This document shows, in pieces, positions 19,873-28,008 of a DNA stretch of 64,000 nucleotides. Made by a program: the position numbers and the translations under genes. Source of the stretch: Vulcanimicrobiota bacterium. GTDB taxonomy: Bacteria; Vulcanimicrobiota; Vulcanimicrobiia; Eremiobacterales; Eremiobacteraceae. The stretch is taken from the NCBI GenBank assembly GCA_013290125.1, contig JABCYQ010000008.1, positions 44,673 to 108,672 on the forward strand, given 5' to 3'. The notes below the pieces were generated by a model. It worked only from the letters and a program-made list of their open reading frames with translations, was not told the DNA's origin and did no database searches. Position 1 is the first letter of the stretch. Each line of letters starts with the position of its first letter.

Positions 19873-21240
19873 GTGAACCGGATCGGTCCGGCGCTGCTTT
19901 GCGCCGCGCTGTTCGCACTCACCGCCTGCGCGTCCAAGGGCGGTTTGGGCTTGAACACGTCCGGCCTGAACGGCGGCGGTACGGCGGCCGGCTACGTGGA
20001 CATCGACAAAGTCGTCGCCGCGCACCCGCTGAACGCGCAACTGCAGTCGCTTCAAGACCAGATAACCGAACTGAATGCCAGCACCGTGGTCGGTCCGAAG
20101 CCGGTCACGCCCGTTCAGGTACAGGCGCAGGCCGATCTGCAACGGCAGCTGGCCGATGCCGAAGCCGCATACGCGAAAGATCTCGCCGACAGACAAGCTG
20201 CGTATCGCGACGAAGAAGTGCGCGCCGATTCGGACATCACCGCCAAGGCGCTTGGGGTTCCCAATGCCGGCCCCGGCGGGATCATGAGCGGCATGCAAGC
20301 CGATTTCGCGCGTCAGCTCGCAGCCATGCAGACGGATGCTCGCGCGACGCTCGCGGCATATCGCACTTCGCTCTATGCGCAGGACGCCGATCATCTCTCC
20401 CACGTACGTCAATTGATCGGCTCCGACGTGCAGGCAAAAGAGCGCTCCGAGGAATCGCAGCTCTCGTCGGCCGAGACGGCGTATCAGATCCAAATCGCTA
20501 AGGCCGACCAAGACCAGCGCCTGAATCTCACGGCAAAGTTGGACAACCTCTCGCTCTCGCCGGCCGACAGGCAGAACTATAGCGCGCAGCTCCAGGCGTT
20601 GGAGAACCGTGAAGCGACGCTGGCCGCGGCGAAGAAATCCACCGACGCAACCACACTTGCCGCATTCGAGAAAAGCGTGCAGGCGCAAGCCGAACTTCGC
20701 TTCAATACGGAGCGGGCAGCGACCGAGAAAGATACCAATGCCAAGCTGGCCGCGCGCCAAACGGACCTGGAATCGACCATACGAACCCAGGCGCAAAAAC
20801 TCGGCGGTCAATTCCAGTCGCAGTTGAACGCCGCCAACACCAAGCTCGGCAACAATCCGCAAGTCCAGGCGCAGCTGGCGGACGAGCACACGAAGATACT
20901 CACCCGCTACCAAGCCGACGCTACGGCTGCGCTGGATTCGTATCAGTCGACGCGCAAGGCGCTCGTGGCGAAATACAGCCAAGTCGCGCACATGCAATTC
21001 CAAGACGACGTCGCGCTCGCGATGCAAGCGCAATCGCTGGCGCAGGCCCATCAGCAGCTCTACGACGCCATGGTACGTCAGATCCAATCGCTGGTCGCGG
21101 ACGTCGCGCGGCGCGACGGAATCGGCGTCGTGTTCAGTTCCGTCGCCGGCGCCGGAAGCGCTGTCGATCTTACCGACCAAGTGGCGAAAGCGGCGGCCGC
21201 GCTGCCGTCCGCAACGCCTGCACCGGTTCCCGGGGGTTGA
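19873..21240 (+). CDS. OmpH-like coiled-coil lipoprotein
   Basis: 455 aa, GTG start 2 nt after the previous stop. N-terminal lipobox ALTAC (Cys near residue 19) predicts a lipoprotein. An OmpH-like opening (AGYVDIDKVVAAHPLNAQLQ) and an end GVVFSSVAGAGSAVDLTDQV frame a long Gln/Ala-rich region (about 50-410) with strong coiled-coil character. It reads like a Skp protein whose tentacle helices are greatly extended. Likely a periplasmic holdase or spacer for outer-membrane proteins (inference from family and position). Confidence 0.75.
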   Translation: MNRIGPALLCAALFALTACASKGGLGLNTSGLNGGGTAAGYVDIDKVVAAHPLNAQLQSLQDQITELNASTVVGPKPVTPVQVQAQADLQRQLADAEAAYAKDLADRQAAYRDEEVRADSDITAKALGVPNAGPGGIMSGMQADFARQLAAMQTDARATLAAYRTSLYAQDADHLSHVRQLIGSDVQAKERSEESQLSSAETAYQIQIAKADQDQRLNLTAKLDNLSLSPADRQNYSAQLQALENREATLAAAKKSTDATTLAAFEKSVQAQAELRFNTERAATEKDTNAKLAARQTDLESTIRTQAQKLGGQFQSQLNAANTKLGNNPQVQAQLADEHTKILTRYQADATAALDSYQSTRKALVAKYSQVAHMQFQDDVALAMQAQSLAQAHQQLYDAMVRQIQSLVADVARRDGIGVVFSSVAGAGSAVDLTDQVAKAAAALPSATPAPVPGG

Positions 21241-21657
21241 ATGCGTAACATACAACACGTGCCGGCGGCGTTCATCGCCCTGGCGATCGTCACGAGTCTG
21301 AGCGGTTGCGGACACACGCGGTCGACGGTCGCGTTCGTCAACGTCGCCGTGCTGCAGAGCACGTGGCCGAAATTCATAAACTATCAGAACCAGCTCCAGG
21401 CCAACCTCAACGCCATCCAATCGAGCAAGTTGAGCCAGGCGGACAAGCAACGCGAACTGTTGCAGCTCAATCAGCAATCGGCGCGCTGGCAGATCGAAGT
21501 GACGAGCGACGTCAAGGCGGCGGTCAAGCAGATCGCTGCGGACAAACACTACTCGCTCGTCGTGACGAGACAAGGCATAGCATACGGCGGCGACGATATC
21601 ACGTCCGACGTCCAAGCCGCCCTGCATATCGCGCCGTCGTCGCCCGCCGCGCAATAA
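21241..21657 (+). CDS. Small OmpH/Skp-like lipoprotein
   Basis: 138 aa; its ATG directly follows the preceding TGA. Lipobox LSGC near residue 21. The mature part is one Skp-like unit: VAFVNVAVLQSTWPKF, a Gln-rich helix pair, then SLVVTRQGIAYGGDDITSDV, the same closing block as the duplicated gene at 19073. Third OmpH-like gene in a row, just before lpxD, the location of skp in many diderms. Confidence 0.78.
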   Translation: MRNIQHVPAAFIALAIVTSLSGCGHTRSTVAFVNVAVLQSTWPKFINYQNQLQANLNAIQSSKLSQADKQRELLQLNQQSARWQIEVTSDVKAAVKQIAADKHYSLVVTRQGIAYGGDDITSDVQAALHIAPSSPAAQ

Positions 21658-21670
21658 CGGGTCGGCTGAT

Positions 21671-22714
21671 GTGACGCACGGATCGCGCCGGCTTGCGGAA
21701 CTCGCCGCGGCCGCCGATGCGCGGCTCATCGGCGACGGCGAGGTCGCGATCTCTCACGTCGCAGCGGTCGATGACGCAGACGCGACGTCGCTTACTTTTG
21801 CGATCGACGGGCGCTGGCTGGCCAAGGCGCTTGCGTCTCCGGCAGCGGCGGTCATCGTGCCGCAAGACGTCGAGACACACGAGACTAGCGGAAAAACGTT
21901 GTTGGCGGTGGCCGACGTTCGCGCCGCTCTCGCGCGCATTCTCACGCTCTTCGCGCCGCAGTTGCCTTCTGGCGAACACACGCATCCCACCGCCGTCGTC
22001 GCGGCAGACATCGTTCGCGGCAAAAACGTCTGGATCGATGCTGGTTCGATCGTCGCGGAAGGCGCAACGCTTGGCGACGGTGCTATCATACTTGCAGGCG
22101 CGTACGTCGGCCCGCGCGCGCGCATCGGGCGTAGGACGCTGCTCCATCCGCGAGCGGTCGTGCTCGATGACTGCGTCATCGGCGACGACTGCATCTTGCA
22201 CTCGTGTTGCGTCATCGGTGCGGACGGATTCGGCTACGTGCGCGTGGGCCCAGAACAGATCAAGATCCCGCAGATCGGCAACGTGGTCGTCGGCGATCGC
22301 GTTGAGATCGGTGCCTGCTCATGCATCGACCGTGCTGTCACCGGCTCGACCGTCATCGGCAACGGCACGAAGATCGATAATCTCGTGCAGGTCGGCCACA
22401 ACGTTCAGGTGGGCGAGAACGCCACGCTGTGCGGACAAGTCGGCATCGCGGGAAGTTCGAAGATCGGCGTCGGCGTGGTCGCAGCCGGGCAAGCCGGCAT
22501 CGCCGGTCACTTAGAAGTCGGCGAGTTCTCGCTCGTCCTCGCACAAGCCGGCGTCACGCATTCGATACCGCCGCATTCGCGCGTTTCCGGATTTCCCGCG
22601 CAGCCGCATCGCGCCACGATGGAACAGCAGGTCATGCTGCGGAAACTGCCTAAACTCGCCGAACAGTTGCGAGCGCTGACAGATGCGGTCGAGGAGTTAC
22701 GCAAACACCGCTAA
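21671..22714 (+). CDS. lpxD: UDP-3-O-acylglucosamine N-acyltransferase LpxD
   Basis: Third step of lipid A synthesis: adds the N-linked acyl chain to UDP-3-O-acyl-glucosamine. 347 aa, GTG start. N-terminal uridine-binding domain (1-100), then left-handed beta-helix hexapeptide repeats from ~105 (HPTAVVAADIVRGKNVWIDA), the block ADGFGYVR and the catalytic region NLVQVGHNVQVGENATLCGQ containing the expected His, ending in a helix with FPAQPHRATMEQQ. lpxC follows at once. Confidence 0.97.
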   Translation: MTHGSRRLAELAAAADARLIGDGEVAISHVAAVDDADATSLTFAIDGRWLAKALASPAAAVIVPQDVETHETSGKTLLAVADVRAALARILTLFAPQLPSGEHTHPTAVVAADIVRGKNVWIDAGSIVAEGATLGDGAIILAGAYVGPRARIGRRTLLHPRAVVLDDCVIGDDCILHSCCVIGADGFGYVRVGPEQIKIPQIGNVVVGDRVEIGACSCIDRAVTGSTVIGNGTKIDNLVQVGHNVQVGENATLCGQVGIAGSSKIGVGVVAAGQAGIAGHLEVGEFSLVLAQAGVTHSIPPHSRVSGFPAQPHRATMEQQVMLRKLPKLAEQLRALTDAVEELRKHR

Positions 22715-22724
22715 GCTCGCTCGC

Positions 22725-23570
22725 GTGGTGGATGTGGAATACCAGCAGACGCTAGCGCGCGAATTCGTCCTCTCGGGCGTCGGTCTGCACACCGGCTGCC
22801 GTACCAATGTCACGGTAGCGCCGGCGCCGGCCAACGCCGGCTTTTCCTTTATCCTCGCCGATGATTCACGGCTGCCGGCGGCGCCGCAGTTCGTCCGCTC
22901 TACCGTGCGCTGCACCACGCTCGGATCCACGACCGCCGAAGTGAACACCGTGGAACACATCCTTGCGGCCCTAGCCGGCATGGGTGTGGACAACGCCGTC
23001 ATCAAGCTCGATGCAGAAGAAGTGCCGATCATGGACGGAAGCGCGCTCGACTTCGCGCGCGCTATCGCCGCTGTCGGCGTCGTCGAACAGCGCACGCCCT
23101 GCCGCGTATTCGAGCTTCGCGCGGCGATCTGGATCCGCGACGGCGACAAACTGCTCGTTATCGTTCCGGCGCCGCACTTCGCGGTGTCGTTCTACGTCGA
23201 GTTCCCGCATCCGGTCGGCAAGCAGTTCATCTCGACGGGTCCGATCACACCGGACTATTTCTTTCGCGAGATCGCGCCGAACCGCACGTTTGGTTTCCGC
23301 GCGGAGATCGATAGGCTGTACGCGCAAGGGCTGGCACAGGGCGGTTCGCTCGACAACGCAGTGGTCGTCGAAAGCGATGGCTACATGGGGCCGCTTCGAT
23401 TCCCGGATGAGATCGTGCGACACAAAGTGCTCGACCTCATCGGCGACTTCGCATTGCTCGGCATGCGTCCGCAGTTCGAGGTCATCGCGATGAAGTCCGG
23501 ACATGCGCTGCACGTCGCCGCCGTGCGCGAGCTGCTCGCACCGGTGGCCGGCGCGCGCGCGATCGTCTAG
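22725..23570 (+). CDS. lpxC: UDP-3-O-acyl-N-acetylglucosamine deacetylase LpxC
   Basis: Zinc hydrolase for the committed step of lipid A synthesis. About 281 aa from GTG 22725, which clears the lpxD stop; a longer frame from 22683 overlaps lpxD. Motifs: SGVGLHTG near 18, NTVEHILAALAGMGVDN with the zinc/catalytic E-H at 77-78, EVPIMDGSALDF, LDLIGDFALLG with the zinc Asp, and the C-terminal SGHALH. It is a stand-alone LpxC and not the LpxC-FabZ fusion seen in some phyla; a separate fabZ follows. Confidence 0.97.
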   Translation: MVDVEYQQTLAREFVLSGVGLHTGCRTNVTVAPAPANAGFSFILADDSRLPAAPQFVRSTVRCTTLGSTTAEVNTVEHILAALAGMGVDNAVIKLDAEEVPIMDGSALDFARAIAAVGVVEQRTPCRVFELRAAIWIRDGDKLLVIVPAPHFAVSFYVEFPHPVGKQFISTGPITPDYFFREIAPNRTFGFRAEIDRLYAQGLAQGGSLDNAVVVESDGYMGPLRFPDEIVRHKVLDLIGDFALLGMRPQFEVIAMKSGHALHVAAVRELLAPVAGARAIV

Positions 23571-23631
23571 CATAGCGCGCGAGAATTCGGCGGCCGCATA
23601 GCGCGGCGGCCTCATAGCAGAGGTGGCCTGA

Positions 23632-24105
23632 TTGACCTACGTAGACATCCGTTCCATCATGGAGATCCTGCCGCATCGTTACCCGATGCTGCTGATCGAC
23701 CGCATAACGGAGCTCGATCCGCAGAAGCGCGCTGTCGGCTTCAAGAACGTGACCTTCAACGAGCCGTTTTTCATCGGGCACTTCCCGAACAACCCCGTCA
23801 TGCCGGGCGTGCTCATCATCGAGGCGATGGCCCAGCTCGGCGGGACCGCGATTCTCGAGCCGAATAGCCAGACCACAAATGTCCCTTATCTCGCGAGCGT
23901 GGACAAAGTGAAGTTCCGCCGTCCAGTCGTGCCAGGGGATAAGCTGGTCATGGAGGTCAACGTGCTCTGGGTGCGGCGCAACATCGGCCGTTTGAGCGCT
24001 GAAGCGCGGGTGGACGACCAGACGGTCTGCACCGGCGAACTAGCGTTCTCGATCGTGTCCGACACAAGGCTGTTCCGCCTCGATGCTTCGATTCTTCACC
24101 AATGA
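23632..24105 (+). CDS. fabZ: 3-hydroxyacyl-ACP dehydratase FabZ
   Basis: Dehydrates 3-hydroxyacyl-ACP in fatty acid elongation and competes with LpxA/LpxD for the same acyl-ACP pool, which explains its place in lpx clusters. 157 aa hot-dog protein, TTG start after GAGGTGGCC. Catalytic His50 and Glu64 sit in [19 protein letters not shown]; the N-terminal [13 protein letters not shown] is typical. Its end may overlap the longest reading of lpxA. Confidence 0.97.
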   Translation: MTYVDIRSIMEILPHRYPMLLIDRITELDPQKRAVGFKNVTFNEPFFIGHFPNNPVMPGVLIIEAMAQLGGTAILEPNSQTTNVPYLASVDKVKFRRPVVPGDKLVMEVNVLWVRRNIGRLSAEARVDDQTVCTGELAFSIVSDTRLFRLDASILHQ

Positions 24106-24118
24106 GAAAGCCCGCTAC

Positions 24119-24925
24119 GTGAGTCCAGCAGAGTCGGTCAACATCTACTCGCTCAACATCCATCCGACTGCGATCGTGCACCCGTCGGCGCGGTTGGGCC
24201 GCGGCGTGGAGATCGGTCCGTATTGTCTGGTGGGTGAGAACGTGCACATCGGTGCCGGCACGAAGCTCTACGCCAACGTCGTCATAAACGGCTACACGCA
24301 CATCGGCAAAGACTGTCAGATCCATCCCTTCGCGGTGATCGGCGGCACCTCGCAGGACAAGAAATTCCGCGGCGAGATCTCGTACGTGCGCATCGGCGAC
24401 CGCAACGTCATCCGCGAATTCGTCACGGTGAACCGCGGTACTGGTGCCGGCACGTCCACAGAGGTGGGCGACGACAATCATCTGCTCGCATACGTCCACA
24501 TCGCGCACAACTGCGTGATCGGCAACAAGGTCGTGATGTCGAACCTGTGTCAACTGGCCGGACACGTCGTGGTCGGCGACGGGGCGAATATCGGCGGCAT
24601 GGCCGGCATCCACCAGTTCGTGCGCATCGGCCGCATGGCTATGGTCGGCGGCTACAGCAAGGTGAAGAAAGACGTCTTGCCGTTCGCCACGGTGGAAGGC
24701 AACCCGGCGACGCTGCGCAGTCTCAACCTCAAAGGTCTCGAGCGAGCGCGCGTCGCGGTCGAAGTGGTTTCGGAACTCAAGGAGGCGTACCGGCTGCTGC
24801 GCCATCCGAACATGACGCTGGCCACCGCTGTGGAGCAGCTGCGCGGCCAGACCCAGTCGGTCGAAGGCCAAGAACTGCTCAGTTTCCTCGAGCACGATTC
24901 CGACCGCGGCGTTCTCAAGCGCTGA
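24119..24925 (+). CDS. lpxA: UDP-N-acetylglucosamine O-acyltransferase LpxA
   Basis: First step of lipid A synthesis. 268 aa from GTG 24119; an in-frame ATG at 24083 would overlap fabZ by 23 nt. Left-handed beta-helix begins at IHPTAIVHPSARLGRGVEIG. NRGT and the catalytic HIAHNCVIGN (equivalent of His125) are intact, and the C-terminal helical part starts at NLKGLERA. Order fabZ-lpxA-lpxB is canonical. Confidence 0.97.
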   Translation: MSPAESVNIYSLNIHPTAIVHPSARLGRGVEIGPYCLVGENVHIGAGTKLYANVVINGYTHIGKDCQIHPFAVIGGTSQDKKFRGEISYVRIGDRNVIREFVTVNRGTGAGTSTEVGDDNHLLAYVHIAHNCVIGNKVVMSNLCQLAGHVVVGDGANIGGMAGIHQFVRIGRMAMVGGYSKVKKDVLPFATVEGNPATLRSLNLKGLERARVAVEVVSELKEAYRLLRHPNMTLATAVEQLRGQTQSVEGQELLSFLEHDSDRGVLKR

Positions 24926-24929
24926 GGCG

Positions 24930-26072
24930 ATGAGCGCCGACGTCTTCATAGTCGCTGGCGAAGCATCCGGCGACCTGCAGGCGTCATTGCTCGTTCGCGC
25001 GATGCGCGAACAAGCGCCGCAGCTGACGTTCGCCGGAGTCGGCGGCGACCGCATGCGCGAAGCGGGCGTCGACGTCATGCTCGACTCGGTGCGAGCCGAA
25101 TGGGCGAGCATGGGCCCCCTCTCAGCGTATGTGAAGATCCCATGGCTCCTCACGGTGATGCTCGGGCTCGCGCAGCGGCTGCGCGCGAGACCGCCGCGCC
25201 TGCTCGTATGCCTTGATTTCGGAGCATTCAATCTGCGGCTGCTGGAATGGCTCCGTTTCACCGGCTATCGCGTTCCGGCGCTGTATTATTTTCCGCCGGG
25301 CGCGTGGCTCGACCGCCGCGCGCAGGCGGAAAAGGTCTGCAAGGTGGCCACGGCGCTGACGCCGTTTGTCCGGCAGCGCGACTTCTATCGCGCCTGTGGC
25401 CTGCCCGTGGAGTATTTCGGTCACCCGCTCGTATCCGCGATCGAGCCCCGACAGCCGCCGGCGCGCGCACCAGTCACTCGGATCGCCGTGCTCCCCGGAA
25501 GCCGGCGCGACGAAGTGACGAATATGTTGCCCGTGCTCGCGCGCGCCGCGAAGTCAATCGAAGAGATTCAGCAGTGCGAATTTCTGGTCGTCGCGGCGTC
25601 TGAACCGCGCGCGGCGCAGATCAGGCGCACGTGGGCGGAGAACGGCGGTCCTGCCGATGCGCGGATCGAACGCCGCGATGCGACGGCGGTCTTCGCCGAA
25701 GCCGACATCGCGTGGACGGCGTCGGGCACCGCCGTGCTCGAAGGCGCGCTGCGCTGCGTGCCGCAGGTGGCCTTCTACCGACTGCCGCCGGCGCTCTACG
25801 CGATCGTCAAAAGGCGCTTGCCGCACATCGTACGCGGCCCCGTGACCTTGCCGAATCTCATCGCCGGACGCAACGTGGTGCCGGAGCTGCTGCAGGATGA
25901 ACTCACGCCCGAGAATCTGCGCGCGGTCACGCGCGATCTGCTCGAGAATGCGGCAAGCGCTGCGGAACAGGCGCACGGCTACGCGCAGGTGCGAGAGCTC
26001 TTGGGCAAGCCTGATAGTCTGCAGCGGATCGCGGCCTTCGCAGTGAGCATGCTCGCGCCCGGGCGGAACTGA
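24930..26072 (+). CDS. lpxB: Lipid-A-disaccharide synthase LpxB
   Basis: Family GT19 glycosyltransferase joining lipid X and UDP-diacylglucosamine into the tetra-acyl disaccharide at the inner membrane. 380 aa. Signature FIVAGEASGDLQA at the N-terminus, GVGGDRM, the acceptor-side block YYFPPGAW, VLPGSRRDEV and SGTAVLEGAL in the UDP-binding half. Four nt after lpxA and 5 nt before the phosphoesterase gene. A second LpxB-related gene lies at 26818. Confidence 0.95.
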   Translation: MSADVFIVAGEASGDLQASLLVRAMREQAPQLTFAGVGGDRMREAGVDVMLDSVRAEWASMGPLSAYVKIPWLLTVMLGLAQRLRARPPRLLVCLDFGAFNLRLLEWLRFTGYRVPALYYFPPGAWLDRRAQAEKVCKVATALTPFVRQRDFYRACGLPVEYFGHPLVSAIEPRQPPARAPVTRIAVLPGSRRDEVTNMLPVLARAAKSIEEIQQCEFLVVAASEPRAAQIRRTWAENGGPADARIERRDATAVFAEADIAWTASGTAVLEGALRCVPQVAFYRLPPALYAIVKRRLPHIVRGPVTLPNLIAGRNVVPELLQDELTPENLRAVTRDLLENAASAAEQAHGYAQVRELLGKPDSLQRIAAFAVSMLAPGRN

Positions 26073-26077
26073 CGAAG

Positions 26078-26821
26078 ATGGCGCGTACGCTCTCGATCTG
26101 GTTCACCTCGGATGTCCACGATCGGCGTGGATTCGGCGCAAAACTCGCATCATTGGTCGGACCTGACGAACTGCTCGTGGACTGCGGCGACGCGCTACGC
26201 GGATCGTCGACGGTCTACCATGCGCGCGAAGGCGTGGTCGAGGAGTTCGCTCGGGCACCGTACCGCGCACAGGCGGTCGGCAACCGCGAATTCCACTACC
26301 TCCACCGTTTTTTCGCGGCGCGCGCCAAGGCGCTGCCGATGCCGCTCGTGTGCACGAACATAGAAGATCTGCAGCATCGAGAGCCGGCGCCGTTCGTCCA
26401 CGAACTTCACTTGTCCGTGGGCGGCGTGCTTGTCCGGCTCCTTGCGCTGCTCGTTCCACAATATCGAACGCGCAGCGGCTGGGAGCGGTTGTTCGGCTGG
26501 CGATTTCTCGCACCCGAGGTCGCGCTCTCGCGCGCGTTTTCGGCTGGTCAACCGGAAGCGGAACCAGACGTGACGCTGCTGCTCTCGCACCTCGGTCTCA
26601 AAGCCGACCGCATCATCGCGGCGCGCTTTGGACGCTTGAGCGCGATTCTCGGCGGTCACAGTCATGACACCTTGACGGAACCTGAGATCGTGGCCGGCGT
26701 GCCGATCGTGCACGCGGGCGCGTTCGCCCGGGATGCGGGCAATCTCGTATTGTCGCTCGGAGGCGAGCGGCCGAGCGTCGTGTCGTACCGTCTGCATGCG
26801 TTACGAGACGAGAAATCGTGA
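26078..26821 (+). CDS. Metallophosphoesterase (5'-nucleotidase-like), candidate LpxH substitute
   Basis: 247 aa calcineurin-type phosphoesterase. Metal-ligand motifs: D12 and H14 (SDVHDR), D35/D38 (VDCGDAL), N69 (GNREF), H171 (LSHLG), H194 and H196 (GGHSHD). The layout is closer to UshA/5'-nucleotidases than to classical LpxH. In the usual GNHE motif the catalytic His is replaced by Arg70, an odd change. Set between lpxB and an LpxB-like gene in an lpx cluster that otherwise lacks LpxH, LpxI or LpxG, it may cleave UDP-2,3-diacylglucosamine to lipid X. The fold is firm; the substrate is inferred. Confidence 0.8.
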   Translation: MARTLSIWFTSDVHDRRGFGAKLASLVGPDELLVDCGDALRGSSTVYHAREGVVEEFARAPYRAQAVGNREFHYLHRFFAARAKALPMPLVCTNIEDLQHREPAPFVHELHLSVGGVLVRLLALLVPQYRTRSGWERLFGWRFLAPEVALSRAFSAGQPEAEPDVTLLLSHLGLKADRIIAARFGRLSAILGGHSHDTLTEPEIVAGVPIVHAGAFARDAGNLVLSLGGERPSVVSYRLHALRDEKS

Positions 26822-28008
26822 GCGCACCACGGATCCTTTTCGTCAGCAACGGTTACGGCGAGATGGCGATCGCGGGCTACATCGCTCGTGCGCTCGTCGC
26901 TGTACGGCAAGATGCCATCGTCGAACATCTGCCGCTCGTCGGCGAACCTGCCGACGACAGCTGGCCGCCGGCGGTCGGACCGCGCGCGGCCATGCCGTCG
27001 GGTGGATTGGTCGCGTTTTGGAATCTCAAGAACATCGCGCGCGATCTGAGGGCGGGGCTCGGATCCCTGAGCTTGCGTCAATTCGCGTTTTTGCGCCGGC
27101 GACGCGATGACGTCATCGTCGCCGTGGGCGACATCTACTGCGCCGCGGCGTGCATGCTCTTCGCGCGCCGGCCGACCGTATTCGTCGCCACCGCCAAGTC
27201 CGAATACGTCGCGCCGCACTCAGGTCTCGAATGTGCTATCGCGCGGCGCGCCCGCGTCGTGTTCGCGCGCGATGCGGCGACGGCGCACGCACTCGAACGC
27301 CGCGGCGTCCATGCCGTGTTCGCTGGAAACGTGATGATGGACGGTCTTGCATCCGAGGGCGTCTCACTGCCCGCGCCAGCCAATGCCGTTCGCATCGCCG
27401 TGCTTCCCGGCAGCCGCTCCGACACGCGCGAGAATGTCTCGGCCGCGATTCGGCGACTAAAGCTCGTAGCCGAGCGGTTGGTGCCGCGCGGCGAGTCGGT
27501 GCAAGCGTATGTCTCGCAAGCTCCAACGGTTGCCGCCGGCGAAGTCAGCGCCGGTGTGCGGTCTGAAGGTCTCACGGTAGAACCTACCGGCACGTTGGGA
27601 GGCATCACTGCGATTGCTAGCGGCGCGAACCTGCACGTGGCGCTGGTGAGCGGCGCACTTGGCGATCTCTTGCGCGCGTCCGACATCGTTCTCGGTCAAG
27701 CCGGCACCGGAAACGAGCAAGCGGTCGGGCTTGGCAAGCCGGTGGTCTCGGCCGCAGACGTTCAGGTCGGAAGGCCCGAGAGCGTCGGCTGGTATCGGAT
27801 GCGCCAACAACGGCTGCTCGGCGATGCTCTGCTCGTGCTGCCGACCGACGACGCCGCGTTTGCGGCGGGCGTCATCGCGTTGCTCGACGATTCTGCGCGG
27901 CGTGCGAAGATGGCGCAAGCGGGCCGCGAGCGCATGGGGGGTACAGGAGCGGCGAGCGCGATCGCAGAGGCAGTGCTCGCTGCCGCCGCCAACGTTGCGC
28001 CATCGTGA
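26818..28008 (+). CDS. LpxB-related glycosyltransferase-like protein
   Basis: 396 aa, GTG start overlapping the phosphoesterase stop (GTGA). Resembles the lipid-A-disaccharide-synthase-related family known from cyanobacteria: a GT-B fold starting ILFVSNGYGEMAIAGYIARAL, then VAVGDIYCAAACMLF, VLPGSRSDTREN, and a nucleotide-sugar half with GQAGTGNEQAVGLGKPVVS. It lacks the GEASGD start of true LpxB. The substrate is unknown. Being between lipid A genes and an O-antigen ligase-like gene, a role in glycolipid building is likely but unproven. Confidence 0.75.
   Translation: MSAPRILFVSNGYGEMAIAGYIARALVAVRQDAIVEHLPLVGEPADDSWPPAVGPRAAMPSGGLVAFWNLKNIARDLRAGLGSLSLRQFAFLRRRRDDVIVAVGDIYCAAACMLFARRPTVFVATAKSEYVAPHSGLECAIARRARVVFARDAATAHALERRGVHAVFAGNVMMDGLASEGVSLPAPANAVRIAVLPGSRSDTRENVSAAIRRLKLVAERLVPRGESVQAYVSQAPTVAAGEVSAGVRSEGLTVEPTGTLGGITAIASGANLHVALVSGALGDLLRASDIVLGQAGTGNEQAVGLGKPVVSAADVQVGRPESVGWYRMRQQRLLGDALLVLPTDDAAFAAGVIALLDDSARRAKMAQAGRERMGGTGAASAIAEAVLAAAANVAPS

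Noticed and set aside
19864..21729. 621-codon minus-strand ORF opposite the OmpH-like genes
   Set aside because: Crosses three genes with signal peptides and lipoboxes on the plus strand; Leu/Arg-rich shadow without domains.
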